Source: Streptomyces sp. Edi4
GTDB lineage: Bacteria; Actinomycetota; Actinomycetes; Streptomycetales; Streptomycetaceae
Length of the DNA stretch: 64,000 nucleotides
Reading direction: 5' to 3'
NCBI RefSeq assembly: GCF_040253615.1
Contig: NZ_JBEJGY010000004.1
Span: forward strand, 2,666,001-2,730,000
The notes beneath the pieces were generated by a model. That model was not told the origin of the DNA. It ran no database searches and saw only the letters and a list, made by a program, of their open reading frames with translations. Shown here piece by piece: positions 8,648 to 17,525 of this stretch. Made by a program: the position numbers and the translations under genes. Position 1 is the first letter of the stretch; each line of letters begins with the position of its first letter.

Positions 8648-11307
8648 GCGAGAACACCCAGTGCCAGCGCCCCGGTTGCGCGGGCACGTACGAGGACATG
8701 GGCGGCGGCGAGCTGTACTGCGACACCTGCGGGCTCGCGCCCGTCGTGTCGCCCACCGGCATGGTGTCGTCGCCGCCCACCGGGATCACCGGCGGCGGCC
8801 ACCGCTCGGCCTCCTCGGCGGCCGCGTCCTCCCCGTCCTCCCGGTCTGCCCGGTCCTCATCGCGCGCCTCCGCCCGCTCCTCGCGCTCGTCGACGTCTCG
8901 TCGTTCGGTCTCGGGGCGCCTGTCGTCGCTGTCCGGCGCCGGGACCGCGCGCTCGGTGTCGGTGCGCAGTTCGGGTGCGGCGGCCAGTTCCTCGGCGCGC
9001 AGCCGGCTCGGCGCGGGTCTGGTGACGGTGCCCGCGGTGCCGCGCCCCGATCCGCGTTCGGCGGTGATGGAGCGCCCCGAGGTGCCCGAGCGCAAGCGGT
9101 TCTGCTCACGCTCGGACTGCGGGGCTGCGGTGGGCCGCTCGCGCGGGGAGCGGCCCGGGCGCACCGAGGGCTTCTGCACCAAGTGCGGCCACCCGTACTC
9201 CTTCGTGCCCAAGCTGCGCACCGGTGACATCGTGCACGGCCAGTACGAGGTGATGGGCTGTCTGGCGCACGGCGGCCTCGGCTGGGTCTACCTCGCCGTG
9301 GACCGGGCGGTCTCCGACCGCTGGGTGGTGCTCAAGGGCCTGCTGGACACCGGCGACCAGGACGCGATGGCGGCGGCGATCTCCGAGCGTCGCTTCCTCG
9401 CGGAGATCGAGCACTCCAACATCGTGCGGATCTACAACTTCGTCGAGCACCTGGACCAGCGCACCGGCTCGCTCGACGGCTACATCGTCATGGAGTACGT
9501 CGGCGGCAAGTCGCTCAAGGACATAGCCAACGAGCGGCGCACGGCGGCGGGCAGGCGCGATCCGCTACCGGTCGAGCAGGCCTGCGCGTTCGGCATCGAG
9601 GCGCTGGAGGCGCTGGGGCATCTGCACAGCCGCAACCTGCTGTACTGCGACTTCAAGGTCGACAACGCCATCCAGACCGAGGACCAGCTCAAGCTGATCG
9701 ACATGGGCGCGGTGCGCCGCATGGACGACGACGAGTCGGCGATCTACGGCACGGTCGGCTACCAGGCCCCCGAGGTCGCCGAGGCGGGACCATCGGTCGC
9801 CTCCGACCTGTACACGGTGGCGCGCACCCTGGCCGTGCTGACCTTCGACTTCCAGGGCTACACCAACGTCTACGCGGACTGTCTGCCCGACCCCGACACC
9901 ATCGAGGTCTTCCGCGCCTACGAGTCGTACTACCGCTTCCTGGTACGGGCCACCGACCCCGACCCGGCGCGCAGGTTCGCCTCCGCGCAGGAGATGGCGG
10001 AGCAGCTGACGGGCGTGCTGCGTGAGGTCGTCGCACTCCAGACGGGCCGGCCGAGGCCCGCACTCTCGACGCTGTTCGGCACCGAACTGCGCGTCACGGA
10101 CACCAAGTTGTTCGCCGCGCCGCACGACGCCGGCGCCGTCTCGCGGCTCGGGGCGCGGGTGGCCCCACCGGGCCGCCGGGGCCGCAAGGCACTCGCGGCG
10201 GCCGCGACCGCGCCGGCCGCCCCGGCCGCCGTTTCGGGGAGCGCCCCGCCCGCGCCGGGCACAACCGCAGTGTCCCACTTGGCGAGGCCGGGCGCCGTCC
10301 CCGCGCCGGGCGCCGTCCCCGCGCCGGGCGCCGTCCCCGCGCCGCGCGCCGAGGGCGCCGTCGGCGGGCCGCCCGTGCTCGCGCTCGCGCCGCTCGACGC
10401 CCGCGCCACCGCGCTCGCGCTGCCGGTACCGCACGTGGACCCGGGCGATCCCAACGCGGGTTTCCTCGCGGGCCTGATGGCGGCCGCGCCCGCCGAGCTG
10501 ATCATCGCGCTGCGCTCGGCGCCCGCCCAGTCCATCGAGCGCCGGCTGCGCGAGCTGCGGGCCCGGCTCGACCTGGACGAGCGACTGTCCGCCGCCAAGG
10601 CGCTGGACTCCCTGGAGGCCGACCACCCCGACGACTGGCGGGTGGTCTGGTACCGAGGTCTTGCCGCGCTGGCGGCGGGCGACAACGAGAACGCGGCGCT
10701 GTCCTTCGACGCGATCTACGACGCGTTCCCGGGCGAGCCCGCCCCCAAGCTCGCCCTCGGCGTATGCGCGGAGGTGCTGGGCCAGCTCGACAACGCCGCC
10801 GAGTACTACCGCCTGGTGTGGATGACGGATCCCGGTTACGTCAGTGCCGCCTTCGGCCTGGCCCGGGTGCGGCTCGCCGCCGGTGACCGCGCCGGCGCGG
10901 TCAGGACTCTGGAATCGGTGCCGGAGGCCTCCATCCACTACACGGCGGCCCGGGTCGCCGCCGTCCGGGCGCGGCTGCGCGGCCGCTCCCCCCACGACCC
11001 GTTGCGCGCGGACCTGTTGGCGGCCGCGGCCCAGATCGAGGCGCTGGACGCGTTCGGACTCGACGCCGTGCGACGTGCGCAGCTGACGGCCGAGGTCCTG
11101 GGCAGCGCCCTGGACTGGGTACTGTCGGGGAGCACCGGCGCCGGGCAGGACACAACCGTCCTGCTCGGCAGCGAAGTCGACGAGCGGGGCCTGCGCTTCG
11201 GTCTGGAACGTTCGTACCGGATGCTCGCCCGGCTCGCACAGCGCGGCGAGGAAAGGATCGACCTGGTGGAACGGGCCAACCGATTCCGCCCACGGACCTG
11301 GGTGTGA
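8644..11307 (+). CDS. pknG: PknG-like Ser/Thr protein kinase with zinc ribbons and C-terminal TPR region
   Basis: 887 residues. An N-terminal zinc ribbon (CQRPGC ... CDTCG), a Ser/Arg-rich linker, then a rubredoxin-like pair (FCSRSDCG ... FCTKCG), a kinase domain (about 195-455) and a helical TPR-type tail (about 640-870), which is the PknG order. Lys231 in VVLKGLL, Asp336 in YCDFKVDN and Asp353 in LIDMGA are the catalytic residues. As in PknG, the HRD arginine is absent and DFG is DMG, so activation-loop phosphorylation should not be needed. GTG 8644 overlaps the previous stop. An Ala/Pro linker near residue 550 contains a tandem repeat. Known PknG proteins phosphorylate FHA regulators of glutamate metabolism. 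Confidence 0.9.
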   Translation: MSENTQCQRPGCAGTYEDMGGGELYCDTCGLAPVVSPTGMVSSPPTGITGGGHRSASSAAASSPSSRSARSSSRASARSSRSSTSRRSVSGRLSSLSGAGTARSVSVRSSGAAASSSARSRLGAGLVTVPAVPRPDPRSAVMERPEVPERKRFCSRSDCGAAVGRSRGERPGRTEGFCTKCGHPYSFVPKLRTGDIVHGQYEVMGCLAHGGLGWVYLAVDRAVSDRWVVLKGLLDTGDQDAMAAAISERRFLAEIEHSNIVRIYNFVEHLDQRTGSLDGYIVMEYVGGKSLKDIANERRTAAGRRDPLPVEQACAFGIEALEALGHLHSRNLLYCDFKVDNAIQTEDQLKLIDMGAVRRMDDDESAIYGTVGYQAPEVAEAGPSVASDLYTVARTLAVLTFDFQGYTNVYADCLPDPDTIEVFRAYESYYRFLVRATDPDPARRFASAQEMAEQLTGVLREVVALQTGRPRPALSTLFGTELRVTDTKLFAAPHDAGAVSRLGARVAPPGRRGRKALAAAATAPAAPAAVSGSAPPAPGTTAVSHLARPGAVPAPGAVPAPGAVPAPRAEGAVGGPPVLALAPLDARATALALPVPHVDPGDPNAGFLAGLMAAAPAELIIALRSAPAQSIERRLRELRARLDLDERLSAAKALDSLEADHPDDWRVVWYRGLAALAAGDNENAALSFDAIYDAFPGEPAPKLALGVCAEVLGQLDNAAEYYRLVWMTDPGYVSAAFGLARVRLAAGDRAGAVRTLESVPEASIHYTAARVAAVRARLRGRSPHDPLRADLLAAAAQIEALDAFGLDAVRRAQLTAEVLGSALDWVLSGSTGAGQDTTVLLGSEVDERGLRFGLERSYRMLARLAQRGEERIDLVERANRFRPRTWV
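10288..10341 (+). repeat. Three tandem 18-base units inside the pknG-like gene
   Basis: An 18-base unit beginning CCGGGCGCCG is repeated three times in phase, encoding a Pro-Gly-Ala-Val-Pro-Ala linker between the kinase and TPR regions. It keeps the frame and probably varies in copy number between strains. Confidence 0.85.
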
Positions 11308-12599
11308 CGATGTCGCAGACGCATCAGCTCGCCGCCTGCCCCGGCTGCGAAGAGCCGCTGGAGACGGGCGACCTGTTCTGCGGGGCCTGCGGGTACGACC
11401 TGTCGGCCGTGCCCGAGCCCCCGCTCGACCATCCGACCATCGAGTTGGCGTCACCGGCCGCCGCCGTGCCGCCCCACGTGCCCCGCCCCACGAGCCCGGA
11501 CGGCCCGGCGGCGGCGCCGGGGGCGGGGGCGGAGGCGGCTCAGGGTGAGCAGCCCGGGCAGCCCGGCCGGCCCGGGCAGGAGGCGTACGCGCTCGCGGCG
11601 CCCGACCCGCGCGCCGCCGAACCCGACGCTCCCGACGCGCACACCCATGTGGCGCGGCCGCCGGCGGCCCCCGCCAAGGTCTGCGTGGCCTGCCGGGCGG
11701 GCCGGGTCGACGGCGACGGCTACTGCGAGAACTGCGGGCACGCCCAGCCGCGCGAGCGCGACCACATGGAGCAGGAGCTCGGCGGCGTCTCGGCGGTGAG
11801 CGACCGGGGCCTGCGCCACCACCGCAACGAGGACTCCTTCGCGCTGTCCTCGACCGCGCTGCCCGACGGCTCGCCCGCCGTCGTGGCCATCGTCTGCGAC
11901 GGGGTGTCGTCGGCGACCCGGCCCGACGAGGCGTCGGCGGCCGCCGCGGCCACCGCCAACGAGTCGCTGCTGGCCGCTCTGGAGCAGGGCACCCACCCGC
12001 AGCAGGCGATGCACGACGCGATCCTGGCGGCCGCCGAAGCCGTCAACTCCCTTGCCGCGGAGCCCGTCCAGGCCCTGCCGCACGAGGCGCACCGCCACCA
12101 GAACGCGCCGGCCTGCACGCTGGTGGGCGCGGTGTCGGCGGGCGGGCTCCTGGTGGTGGGCTGGGTCGGCGACAGCCGCGCGTACTGGGTCCCCGACGAC
12201 CGTACGGCCGCGCCGGCCCGGCTCACCGAGGACGACTCGTGGGCCGCGCAGATGGTGGCGGCGCGCCTGATGAGCGAGGCCGACGCCTACGCGGACGAGC
12301 GGGCCCACGCCATCACGGGGTGGCTCGGCGCGGACGCCTACGATCTCGACCCGCACACCGCCTCGTTCAAGCCGGACCGCTCCGGCGTGGTGGTGGTCTG
12401 CACGGACGGGCTGTGGAACTACGCCGAAGGCGCCGAGGAGATGGCCCGTGTCGTCCCGGTGGACGCCGCCGCACAGCCGCTGCGCGGCGCGCGGGTCCTG
12501 GTCGGGCACGCCCTGGACGGCGGGGGCCACGACAACGTGACCGTGGCCCTGCTGCCGTTCGCGGTGGAGCCGCAGGGGGCGGCTCCCGGCCGCCCGTAG
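11304..12599 (+). CDS. PP2C-family Ser/Thr phosphatase with two zinc ribbons
   Basis: 431 residues. Two zinc ribbons (CPGCEEP ... CGACG near residue 10 and CVACRAG ... CENCG near 125) flank a Pro/Ala-rich linker and are followed by a PP2C domain from about residue 155. Metal-binding signatures are present: RNEDSFAL, IVCDGVSS, VCTDGLWNY and GGGHDNVTV. It would remove phosphates placed by the adjacent kinase, most simply from the FHA protein or the kinase itself. The GTG at 11304 overlaps the kinase stop; ATG 11310 is an alternative. The shared zinc ribbons in kinase, phosphatase and FHA protein suggest they dock on a common surface. Confidence 0.9.
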   Translation: MTMSQTHQLAACPGCEEPLETGDLFCGACGYDLSAVPEPPLDHPTIELASPAAAVPPHVPRPTSPDGPAAAPGAGAEAAQGEQPGQPGRPGQEAYALAAPDPRAAEPDAPDAHTHVARPPAAPAKVCVACRAGRVDGDGYCENCGHAQPRERDHMEQELGGVSAVSDRGLRHHRNEDSFALSSTALPDGSPAVVAIVCDGVSSATRPDEASAAAAATANESLLAALEQGTHPQQAMHDAILAAAEAVNSLAAEPVQALPHEAHRHQNAPACTLVGAVSAGGLLVVGWVGDSRAYWVPDDRTAAPARLTEDDSWAAQMVAARLMSEADAYADERAHAITGWLGADAYDLDPHTASFKPDRSGVVVVCTDGLWNYAEGAEEMARVVPVDAAAQPLRGARVLVGHALDGGGHDNVTVALLPFAVEPQGAAPGRP

Positions 12600-12702
12600 G
12601 CCTCCTGCGCCCTCACCCGCCCGCCCGGCGCCACCCGCACCCCGCAACTCGCCCCGCACTCTTGTCACTTCAGGTCCATGGAGCCTCAAGGAGCCTTTTC
12701 CG

Positions 12703-14061
12703 ATGGCCAACTTCTCGAAGTCCACCGTGCCGCAGTTCTCCGTAGAGGTGTACCAGAACGAGTTCCTGCCCGAGGGCGGGCGCGAGGTCAACGCGATCGT
12801 CACGGTGGCCTCCACCGGGGGCGGCACCCTGGGGGGCGGTCCCCTCACGACGGCCACGGTCTCGCCCGTCCACGTGCCGGGGCAGGCGCCCGCCGCCGCC
12901 GTGGTGATCATGGTGGACTGTTCGGGCTCCATGGACCACCCGCCGACCAAGATGCGCAACGCCCGCGACGCGACGGCCGCCGCCATCGACACCCTGCGCG
13001 ACGGGGTCGAGTTCGCGGTGGTCGCCGGCACCCACACCGCCCGCGAGGTCTACCCCGGCAACGGCCGCCTGGCCACCGCCGACAGCCGGACCCGGGCGCA
13101 GGCCAAGGACGCGCTGCGCAAGCTGAGCGCGGGCGGCGGCACCGCGATCGGCACCTGGCTGCGCCTGGCCGACCGGCTGCTCGGGACGGCGGACGTGCCG
13201 ATCAGACACGGCATCCTGCTGACCGACGGGCGCAATGAGCACGAGTCGCCCGAGGACCTGCGCGCCGCGCTCCAGGCGTGCGCCGGGCGGTTCACCTGTG
13301 ACGCCCGTGGCGTGGGGACCGACTGGGAGGTCAAGGAGGTGACCTCGATCGCCTCCGCGCTGCTCGGCACCGCCGACATCGTCGCCGACCCGGCCCAGCT
13401 GGCCGGCGACTTCACGCGGATGATGGAGAACGCGATGGGCAAGGAGGTCGCGGACGTGGCGCTGCGGCTGTGGACGCCGGTCGGCGTGGAGGTCATGTTC
13501 GTCAAGCAAGTGGCTCCCGCTGTCGAGGAGTTGACGCACCGTCGCACCGAGGCGGGTCCGCGCGCCGGGGACTATCCGACCGGCTCGTGGGGCGACGAGT
13601 CGCGCGACTACCACATCTGCGTGCGGGTGCCCCAGGCCAACATCGGCCAGGAAATGCTGGCGGCCCGTGTCTCCCTGATCGTGCCGGACCGCGAGGGCGG
13701 TACGCCCCAGGTGCTCTCGCAGGGTCTGGTGCGGGCGGTGTGGACCGACGACATGGTGGCGTCCACCTCCATCAACCCCCAGGTCGCCCACTACACAGGT
13801 CAGGCCGAACTGGCCCAAGTCATCCAACAGGGCCTGGATGCGCGCAAGTCGGGCGATGTGGACGGGGCCACGGCGAAGCTCGGCCGGGCGGTCCAGCTGG
13901 CCGCCGCCTCCGGGAACGCGGATACTGCGAGACTGCTCGCGAAGGTGGTGGACGTGGTCGACGAGGTGACAGGTACTGTGCGACTGAAGGCGAAGGTTGC
14001 GGAAGCGGACGAGATGACCCTCGAAACGCGCTCGACCAAAACCGTTCGCGTCAAGAAGTAG
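12703..14061 (+). CDS. VWA-domain protein with MIDAS motif
   Basis: 452 residues with no signal peptide. The von Willebrand A domain (about 60-250) has a complete MIDAS: Asp72, Ser74 and Ser76 in VDCSGSM, Thr in GGGTAIG, and Asp in LLTDGRN. The C-terminal half is beta-rich then helical, ending near TKTVRVKK. ATG 12703 is preceded by AAGGAG. It follows the phosphatase by 103 bases. Cytoplasmic VWA proteins beside FHA, kinase and phosphatase genes usually act as metal-dependent protein-binding scaffolds. Its partner is unknown. Confidence 0.88.
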   Translation: MANFSKSTVPQFSVEVYQNEFLPEGGREVNAIVTVASTGGGTLGGGPLTTATVSPVHVPGQAPAAAVVIMVDCSGSMDHPPTKMRNARDATAAAIDTLRDGVEFAVVAGTHTAREVYPGNGRLATADSRTRAQAKDALRKLSAGGGTAIGTWLRLADRLLGTADVPIRHGILLTDGRNEHESPEDLRAALQACAGRFTCDARGVGTDWEVKEVTSIASALLGTADIVADPAQLAGDFTRMMENAMGKEVADVALRLWTPVGVEVMFVKQVAPAVEELTHRRTEAGPRAGDYPTGSWGDESRDYHICVRVPQANIGQEMLAARVSLIVPDREGGTPQVLSQGLVRAVWTDDMVASTSINPQVAHYTGQAELAQVIQQGLDARKSGDVDGATAKLGRAVQLAAASGNADTARLLAKVVDVVDEVTGTVRLKAKVAEADEMTLETRSTKTVRVKK

Positions 14062-14268
14062 CAGGAAGCGAACAGTAAGTAGTCGCGCGGCGCGTCGCGG
14101 GGTTACGACCAAGACGTACCGAGCAGGACCCGGAAGCACCGAGCCGTACAGAGACAGCCAGCCGTACCGAAGCACCGAACACCGAAGCACCCGAGCAGCA
14201 CCGAGTACTGAGAACCACCGAGATGCCTCGGCCCACCGGGCCGGACAAGGAGAGGGGGAAGCGACTCC
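14062..14268 (+). other. Low-complexity leader before the FHA gene
   Basis: This 207-base gap is dominated by irregular short ACCGAG/CACCGA/GTACCGA words between 14107 and 14225, unlike the surrounding GC-rich coding DNA. I see no hairpin strong enough to call a terminator and no open frame worth calling. GGAGAGGGGG at its end serves as the ribosome-binding site for the FHA gene. Confidence 0.55.
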
Positions 14269-15780
14269 ATGCCGACCTGCCCGAACGGACACCAGTCGGG
14301 TTCCGACGACTGGTGCGAGATCTGCGGCCATCGCATGGGCGCCGTGCCGCCGCCTCCCCCGCCGCCGCCCGCGTACCCGGGCCCCAGGGACCCGAACGCC
14401 ACCGCGCAGGCCGAGCTCTGCCCGCAGTGCCGGACCCCGCGCGAGGCCGGTGCGCCCTTCTGCGAGGAGTGCCGGTGGAACTTCCTCACCAACACGGCGA
14501 CCTCGTACACCCCGCTGGCCCCCCAGCACCCCCTGCCGCCGCAGGGCCCCGGCCCCGTGAGTGGCCCCGGCCCCGTGGGCGGTCCGGGTCCTGTGGGCGG
14601 TCCGGGTCCTGTGGGCGGTCCGGGTTCCACGCCCGGCCCCGGTCTGAATCTGCCGCCCGCCTTCCAGCAGGGTCCGCCGCCCGCGCCGCGTGATCCCTAC
14701 GAGTACCACAGCTCGCGGCCCTCGCAGGTGAACCGGCCCGCCGAGCCGCTGGCCGCCGACCCCGCGCGGCGTCCCGGGCAGCAGGTGCCGCCGAACGGGT
14801 TCCAGCAGCAGCCGCCCGCGCCGCCGCGCCAGCCGTTCGCGGGACCGCAGGGCGGCCCTCAGGGTGGTGCGCCGGGCGGCCCTCAGGGTGGCCCGCCGCA
14901 GCCGCCGTTCGGTGGGCCCCAGGGCGGGCCGCCTCCGCCGCCGCCCTTCCAGCAGCAGGGTCCGCCGCCGCAGGCGCGGGAGCCCCGGCCGGGGGCCGAC
15001 GACGACTGGATGCTGCCGCCGCCCTCCCAGGCCGTGCCGGGCCAGGGCAGGCAGCCCGGCACCGACCGCGCCGACGACTGGCCGCAGCCGGCCACGCCCG
15101 AACGCGGCGCCGACGACTGGCCGCAGGCCCGGCCCGAGGCGACCCCGAGGCCCACCCCCGAGCGCGCGGCCGACGACTGGCCGCAGCCGGGCCCCCGCTC
15201 CACCCCCGAGCGCGGCGCCGACGACTGGCCGCAGGCCGCGCCCGAGGCGCCCCCGGGGCCCGCGCCCGAGCGCGCCGCCGACGACTGGCCCCAGGCGTCA
15301 CCCCAGGCCGCGCCGCAGGCCGCCGCGCCCGAGCGTGGCGACGACTGGCCGCAGGCGGTGCCGCCGCCGGCGCCCGCGCCCTGGTCCATCACGGTCGGGC
15401 CCGACCGGGACTACTTCCTGGCGATGATGCAGCGCAGCGGCCCCGAGGCGGCCGGGCTCAACCTGCCCGCGTACTCGCCCGAGCAGCAGCGTCCGCTGTC
15501 CGGCAACCAGATCACCATCGGCCGGCGCCGCCACTCCACCGGCGAGGCGCCCGACATCGACCTGTCGGTGCCGCCGGAGGACCCGGGCGTCTCGCACCAG
15601 CACGCGGTGCTGGTGCAGCAGCCGGACGGCACCTGGGCGGTCGTCGACCAGAACTCGACGAACGGCACGACGGTCAACGGCGCGAGCGAGCCGATCCAGC
15701 CCTATGTGCCGGTGCCGCTCCAGGACGGCGACCGGGTGCACGTGGGCGCCTGGACGACGATCACGGTGCGCCGGGGCTGA
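14269..15780 (+). CDS. FHA-domain protein with N-terminal double zinc ribbon and DDWPQ repeat linker
   Basis: 503 residues. Two zinc ribbons (CPNGHQ ... CEICG and CPQCRTP ... CEECR) occupy the first 70 residues. A long Pro/Gly/Gln-rich disordered linker follows, with six copies of a DDWPQ motif between about residues 263 and 363. The C-terminal FHA domain (about 400-503) keeps the phosphothreonine-pocket residues in IGRRRH, the SHQH turn and NSTNGT. It is the natural phosphopeptide reader for the kinase and phosphatase upstream, analogous to GarA/OdhI but with a very different N-terminal half. The stop lies inside the convergent methyltransferase gene's 3' end. Confidence 0.9.
   Translation: MPTCPNGHQSGSDDWCEICGHRMGAVPPPPPPPPAYPGPRDPNATAQAELCPQCRTPREAGAPFCEECRWNFLTNTATSYTPLAPQHPLPPQGPGPVSGPGPVGGPGPVGGPGPVGGPGSTPGPGLNLPPAFQQGPPPAPRDPYEYHSSRPSQVNRPAEPLAADPARRPGQQVPPNGFQQQPPAPPRQPFAGPQGGPQGGAPGGPQGGPPQPPFGGPQGGPPPPPPFQQQGPPPQAREPRPGADDDWMLPPPSQAVPGQGRQPGTDRADDWPQPATPERGADDWPQARPEATPRPTPERAADDWPQPGPRSTPERGADDWPQAAPEAPPGPAPERAADDWPQASPQAAPQAAAPERGDDWPQAVPPPAPAPWSITVGPDRDYFLAMMQRSGPEAAGLNLPAYSPEQQRPLSGNQITIGRRRHSTGEAPDIDLSVPPEDPGVSHQHAVLVQQPDGTWAVVDQNSTNGTTVNGASEPIQPYVPVPLQDGDRVHVGAWTTITVRRG
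14575..14628 (+). repeat. Three tandem 18-base units in the FHA gene
   Basis: The unit starts GTGGGCGGTCCGG and recurs exactly, then with two changes in the third copy; it encodes Val-Gly-Gly-Pro-Gly-Pro. It is in frame and part of the disordered linker. Confidence 0.85.
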
Positions 15781-16735
15781 ACGGCGCGCGCCGCAAGGGC
15801 CACGTGTGGGGCCCTTGCGGATCGTCCAGCCACGCCCACTGGGCGCCGCCGTCCACCGTCAGCCCGAACCGCTCGCGCCGGGGCCGCGCCTCGCGCCGCC
15901 ACAGCTCGTACGCCTCGTACGGGTCGAGGCTGCCCGCTGTCAGCTCGACGAGGAAGCGGAACAGTTCGTCGGCCACGATCGCGCGGGCCGATCCGGCGGC
16001 GCCGGACGTGGGCCCCGCGTCCGGACCCGCGCCGCGCAACGGCACGAAGTAGGCCGGGGTGCCAAGGAAGCGGCCCTCGGCGCGGCCCGGACCCGTCACC
16101 CGCAGCCGGATCAGACCGGTGGCGAGCGGGGCCAGGATCAGCGCGCCCGGCCGGCACTGGGCGACCCACTCGTGCGGCACCGAGGCGACCGCGCACGTCG
16201 CCACGACCTTGTCGAAGGGGGCCCGCGCGGGAGCGCCGCGCGCCCCGTCCCCAGTGATCACGGCGGGCCGGTACCCGGCGGCGGCCAGATGCGCCCGCGC
16301 GGAATCGGTGATCTCGGGGTCCAGGTCAACGGTGGCCACGTTCGCCTCGCCGAGCCGGTGGCACAGCAGCGCCGCGTTGTATCCGGTGCCCGCGCCGATC
16401 TCCAGGACCCGGTCGCCGTCCGCGAGGTCGAGGGCCGCCAGCATGCCGGCCATCAAGGAAGGCTGGCTGCTGGAGGAGACGAGGTCGCCGTCGCGCAGCC
16501 GGGTGGCCAGCGGGGCGTCCGCGTATGCGCCGGTCAGCCAGCGTTCGCGCCGCCCGGGGTCGGGGTCCTCGCCCCACAGCCGGCTGTAGCCACGAGGTCC
16601 GCTCTCGTAGAAGTACGGCACGAAGAGATGGCGCGGCACGTCCTCGAAGGCGGCCCGCAGCGCCGGGTCGCCGAGCGCGCCGCCCGCCACGAGCTCCCGC
16701 ACCAGGGCCCGCCGCAGCTCCAGGTCCGTCCTCAT
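15761..16735 (-). CDS. PIMT-like class I SAM methyltransferase
   Basis: 324 residues. The N-terminal stretch [10 protein letters not shown] and the [13 protein letters not shown] segment are typical of protein-L-isoaspartate O-methyltransferases; motif I is [13 protein letters not shown], followed by the acidic TVDLDPEI. The C-terminal 100 residues resemble the extension of actinobacterial PIMT-like proteins. It probably methylates a protein carboxyl group, but members of this subfamily have few tested substrates. ATG 16735 is the start. Its end overlaps the FHA stop by 20 bases. It is one of three PIMT-like genes in this window (also at 47154 and 58187). Confidence 0.8.
   Translation of the reverse strand: MRTDLELRRALVRELVAGGALGDPALRAAFEDVPRHLFVPYFYESGPRGYSRLWGEDPDPGRRERWLTGAYADAPLATRLRDGDLVSSSSQPSLMAGMLAALDLADGDRVLEIGAGTGYNAALLCHRLGEANVATVDLDPEITDSARAHLAAAGYRPAVITGDGARGAPARAPFDKVVATCAVASVPHEWVAQCRPGALILAPLATGLIRLRVTGPGRAEGRFLGTPAYFVPLRGAGPDAGPTSGAAGSARAIVADELFRFLVELTAGSLDPYEAYELWRREARPRRERFGLTVDGGAQWAWLDDPQGPHTWPLRRAPFSPGAP
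15791..15820. terminator. Bidirectional hairpin between the FHA gene and the convergent methyltransferase
   Basis: Perfect 11-base arms CCGCAAGGGCC and GGCCCTTGCGG surround an 8-base loop. The hairpin lies just after the FHA stop and inside the last codons of the minus-strand gene, so it can end transcription from both sides. Confidence 0.75.
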
Positions 16736-16929
16736 GCCTCCACTGTGCTGCGCCGGGACCCGCCGGGCGAGCCGTCCCCGGGCCGGACCCAGGGAGAGCG
16801 GTCCTAGGGCCCCGGTACTCGGCCGCCCGGTCTGAGACCATGGAAGCGCGCCGCATTCACCCAGGGACGGCCCCTGGGCTCCGGGCGGCGTCCCGGGGCA
16901 GGCCCCATGACATTGCGAGGGTGTTCAAC

Positions 16930-17334
16930 GTGACCGAGATTCCGCGCGGCACGCTCCAGGAGCAGACGTTCTACGAGCAGGTCGGCGGCGAGCAGACCTT
17001 CCGCCGGCTCGTCCATCTCTTCTACCGGGGTGTCGCCGATGATCCGCTGCTGCGCCCGATGTACCCGGAGCAGGATCTGGGCCCGGCCGAGGAACGGCTC
17101 GCGCTGTTCCTGATGCAGTACTGGGGCGGCCCGCGCACCTACAGCGACGGCCGGGGCCATCCCCGGCTGCGGATGCGGCACGCGCCGTTCACGGTCGACC
17201 GCGCCGCCCACGACGCCTGGCTGCGTCATATGCGCGCCGCCGTGGACGAGTTGGGCCTGTCCCCGGAGCACGAGCGGACGCTTCTGAACTATCTGACGTA
17301 CGCGGCCGCCTCGATGGTCAACTCCGAGGGCTGA
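16930..17334 (+). CDS. glbO: Group II truncated haemoglobin (GlbO type)
   Basis: 134 residues with the 2-on-2 globin pattern: [11 protein letters not shown] at the start, a B10 Tyr in HLFYRGV, the [14 protein letters not shown] pre-helix, the YWGGP turn, the proximal His in RMRHAPF and the group II Trp in DAWLRHM. It binds haem and O2 or NO in the cytoplasm; proposed roles are NO/peroxide detoxification or O2 delivery. The frame is open upstream, but GTG 16930 has GAGG nine bases before it and gives the family length. GTG 16921 is less likely. It is divergent from the methyltransferase across 194 bases. Confidence 0.88.
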   Translation: MTEIPRGTLQEQTFYEQVGGEQTFRRLVHLFYRGVADDPLLRPMYPEQDLGPAEERLALFLMQYWGGPRTYSDGRGHPRLRMRHAPFTVDRAAHDAWLRHMRAAVDELGLSPEHERTLLNYLTYAAASMVNSEG

Positions 17335-17525
17335 GCCCACCGGACGCCCCGGCTGCCCCTCAGCACCCGCGAAGACTGCCCTTCCGACCGGAACTCGGTC
17401 ATCCGTGGTCGCATTCCGATCACGATCGGGCAAGAACACCGAGTAAGCGGTTTCCACGACCCCGCGCGTCCTGAAAACATCTGGACACATTTCGGGGGAA
17501 TGGCCAACAGCCCGAGGGGGGCCGT

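Noticed and set aside
10288..10341. Tandem repeats considered as a CRISPR array
   Set aside because: Units are contiguous, 18 bases, in frame and encode a linker; there are no spacers. The same applies to 14575-14628. No CRISPR array was seen anywhere.
17391..17415. GGAAC motif as an ECF sigma promoter for the FtsX operon
   Set aside because: GGAAC is present at 17391, but no matching -10 lies at 16-17 bases.
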